Source of the DNA: JAAXTX01 sp037139695
Lineage (GTDB): Bacteria; Patescibacteriota; Minisyncoccia; Moranbacterales; UBA1568
DNA: 6,190 nucleotides
Reading direction: 5' to 3'
NCBI GenBank assembly: GCA_037139695.1
Contig: JBAXFX010000068.1
Location: 1 to 6,190 of the forward strand
Under the pieces are notes generated by a model. The model worked only from the letters and a program-made list of their open reading frames with translations, made no database searches and had not been told where the DNA came from. Positions 4,938-6,190 of the stretch are shown here, in pieces. Position 1 is the stretch's first letter, and the number at the start of each line of letters is the position of its first letter. The position numbers and the translations under genes are program-made.

Positions 4938-6190
4938 CCTCCAGGCAAATTCAGGACATGCTCTCGCTCGGCGAGGGACAGCGCATCGAGTTCAAATCCA
5001 GCATCAAGAATGTGGATATTCTTGGCAGGATTGTCTGCGGCTTTTTGAACACGACCGGAGGCTATCTCATCTGCGGGATTCAGGAGCCAGGCAGAATTGT
5101 TGGACTCAATCTCTCGGAGGACATTGTGGCGGAATTGGCCAGCAAGATGCACGAAGGGATTTCTCCCAGATCAATGGTTTCCATTCAAGCCCACGTGCTC
5201 GAAGGAAAATCTGTCCTTGTGATCGAAGTCCCGGCTGGGAAAGACGTCCCTTATGCGTTCCGCGATGTGATTTACCTGCGGGTGGGCGACTCTAATCAGC
5301 GGGCCGATGCCGCCACGATTCGCGATATTGTCATGCGCCGCCAGATCGAGCCAGAGCGCTGGGAGCGCCGTTTTTCATTCGCTGATTTGGAGGCCGATGT
5401 TGACGTGAAGGAAATCCAGTCCGCTGTGGCAGATGCCCAGAAAGTCCGCCGTGCCTATTTCCGCGACGCCGCCGAGCCGCTCATGGTGCTGGAGGACTTC
5501 GCCGTCGCCAAATACGGACGCCTCACCAACGGCGGCGACGTGCTCTTCGCCCGCAATCCTGCCGTCCGTCTGCCGCAGATCCGCATCCGCGCCATGCGCT
5601 ACAACTCGGACAAGGCCGGCGACAAGTTTAGCGACATGAAGTCCTTCGAGGGACCGCTTCACAGCATCTTCGAGGAGGCTTACACCTTCATCGTTCGCAA
5701 CACGCCGAGTGTCTCCCGGTTCATCAAAGGCAACCCCAAGCGGCAGGATTCTCCCCTCTATCCCGAGGAGGCTGTCCGTGAGGCACTCATCAATGCGCTG
5801 GCCCACCGCGACTACAGCGCCGCCTCCGGTGGCGTGAGCATTCACGTCTTCCCTCGTAGCTTGGAGATTTGGAATTCCGGCCCGTTACCGGATGGCGTCA
5901 CCGAGGAAAACCTCCCGAAGGGCCATATTTCCGTCCTGCGAAATCCCGACATCGCTCACGCTCTTTACCTGCGCGGTCTAATGGAAAAGGCAGGCCGGGG
6001 CAGTGTGCTCATGGTCCAGCAATGCGACGCCGCCGGGCTACCCCGCCCATTTTGGAAGTCCGATCCGAAACTCGGCGTCACCGTCACCTTTCCGGCCCCC
6101 GTAGTCACCGGGGAAGTCACCGGGGAAGTCACCGGGGAAGTCACCCCGGAAGTCACCCCTCAAGTCACCCCTCAAGTCACCCCTCAAGTC
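4934..6190 (+). CDS. AlbA_2 and GHKL-type ATP-binding protein (3' partial)
   Basis: From ATG 4934 the frame is open for 419 codons to the window edge. The N-terminal AlbA_2 (Schlafen-type) domain is visible as GEGQRIEFKSS at 13-23 followed by FLNTTGGYLICGI. This family is linked with nucleic-acid binding and often annotated as a transcriptional regulator or RecG-like protein. A GHKL ATP-binding module follows: EEAVREALINALAHRDYS (278-295) contains the N-box with Asn287. LEIWNSGPLP is then the likely equivalent of the nucleotide-binding G1 box, and EKAGRGS of a later glycine loop. From Val391 to the edge comes a four-residue repeat (VTGE, VTPE, VTPQ). Related proteins usually continue into a winged helix after such a linker, which would lie outside the window. 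ATG overlaps the DUF4062 stop and has a perfect Shine-Dalgarno, so it belongs to the operon and may be made in larger amounts. A regulator or ATP-dependent accessory of the restriction system is plausible. Confidence 0.85.
   Translation, partial: MTSRQIQDMLSLGEGQRIEFKSSIKNVDILGRIVCGFLNTTGGYLICGIQEPGRIVGLNLSEDIVAELASKMHEGISPRSMVSIQAHVLEGKSVLVIEVPAGKDVPYAFRDVIYLRVGDSNQRADAATIRDIVMRRQIEPERWERRFSFADLEADVDVKEIQSAVADAQKVRRAYFRDAAEPLMVLEDFAVAKYGRLTNGGDVLFARNPAVRLPQIRIRAMRYNSDKAGDKFSDMKSFEGPLHSIFEEAYTFIVRNTPSVSRFIKGNPKRQDSPLYPEEAVREALINALAHRDYSAASGGVSIHVFPRSLEIWNSGPLPDGVTEENLPKGHISVLRNPDIAHALYLRGLMEKAGRGSVLMVQQCDAAGLPRPFWKSDPKLGVTVTFPAPVVTGEVTGEVTGEVTPEVTPQVTPQVTPQV
6104..6190 (+). repeat. 12-base in-frame tandem repeat in the AlbA_2 gene
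   Basis: Seven full 12-base units plus GTC run to the window edge. Units 1-3 are GTCACCGGGGAA, unit 4 is GTCACCCCGGAA and units 5-7 are GTCACCCCTCAA. They encode VTGE three times, VTPE once and VTPQ three times. Repeats of this VTxx kind are often seen near the C-terminus of AlbA_2/GHKL proteins. The array may continue beyond the window. Confidence 0.95.

Noticed and set aside
6104..6190. Repeat array as a CRISPR or iteron array
   Set aside because: The units are contiguous 12-mers without spacers and stay in frame with the AlbA_2 protein, so they are coding repeats.

Overview
This is a GC-rich bacterial window (sampled lines of the main genes are near 60% GC). It looks like the left edge of an accessory, defence-type gene cluster next to an ordinary metabolic gene. 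All supported genes are on the + strand. No marker in the window fixes the taxon. The glycosidase tail and the overall style would suit Verrucomicrobiota or a similar soil or water lineage, but that is a low-confidence impression.

Layout. (1) Positions 3-149 hold the last 48 codons of a gene that resembles the C-terminal beta domain of an alpha-amylase-family glycosidase or branching enzyme. (2) Positions 150-617 hold no recognisable gene. Near the left end lies a second copy of the glycosidase 3' end (183-220 against 113-150). Its three differences are all synonymous in the gene's reading frame, so it may be a recombination or attachment scar at the island edge. (3) Positions 618-6190 form one tightly packed gene series: HsdM-like methyltransferase 1, a protein with an N-terminal helix-turn-helix and a GIY-YIG nuclease domain, HsdM-like methyltransferase 2, a DUF4062 protein, and an AlbA_2/GHKL ATP-binding protein that runs off the right end. 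All four junctions are 3-4 base stop/start overlaps, which points to a translationally coupled operon.

How the genes may work together. Both HsdM proteins are exactly 497 residues (the first when read from GTG 618). They are paralogous along nearly their whole length, and both keep the SAM-binding and NPP(F/Y) catalytic motifs. They look like modification subunits of a type I restriction-modification system. A type I methyltransferase normally has two copies of one HsdM with one HsdS, so two divergent HsdM genes in one operon suggest either a mixed HsdM dimer or two specificities. No HsdS or HsdR lies inside the window, and I expect them downstream. The GIY-YIG, DUF4062 and AlbA_2 proteins would then be accessory nuclease, sensor/effector and regulatory components. 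That assignment is inferred from domains and operon structure only.
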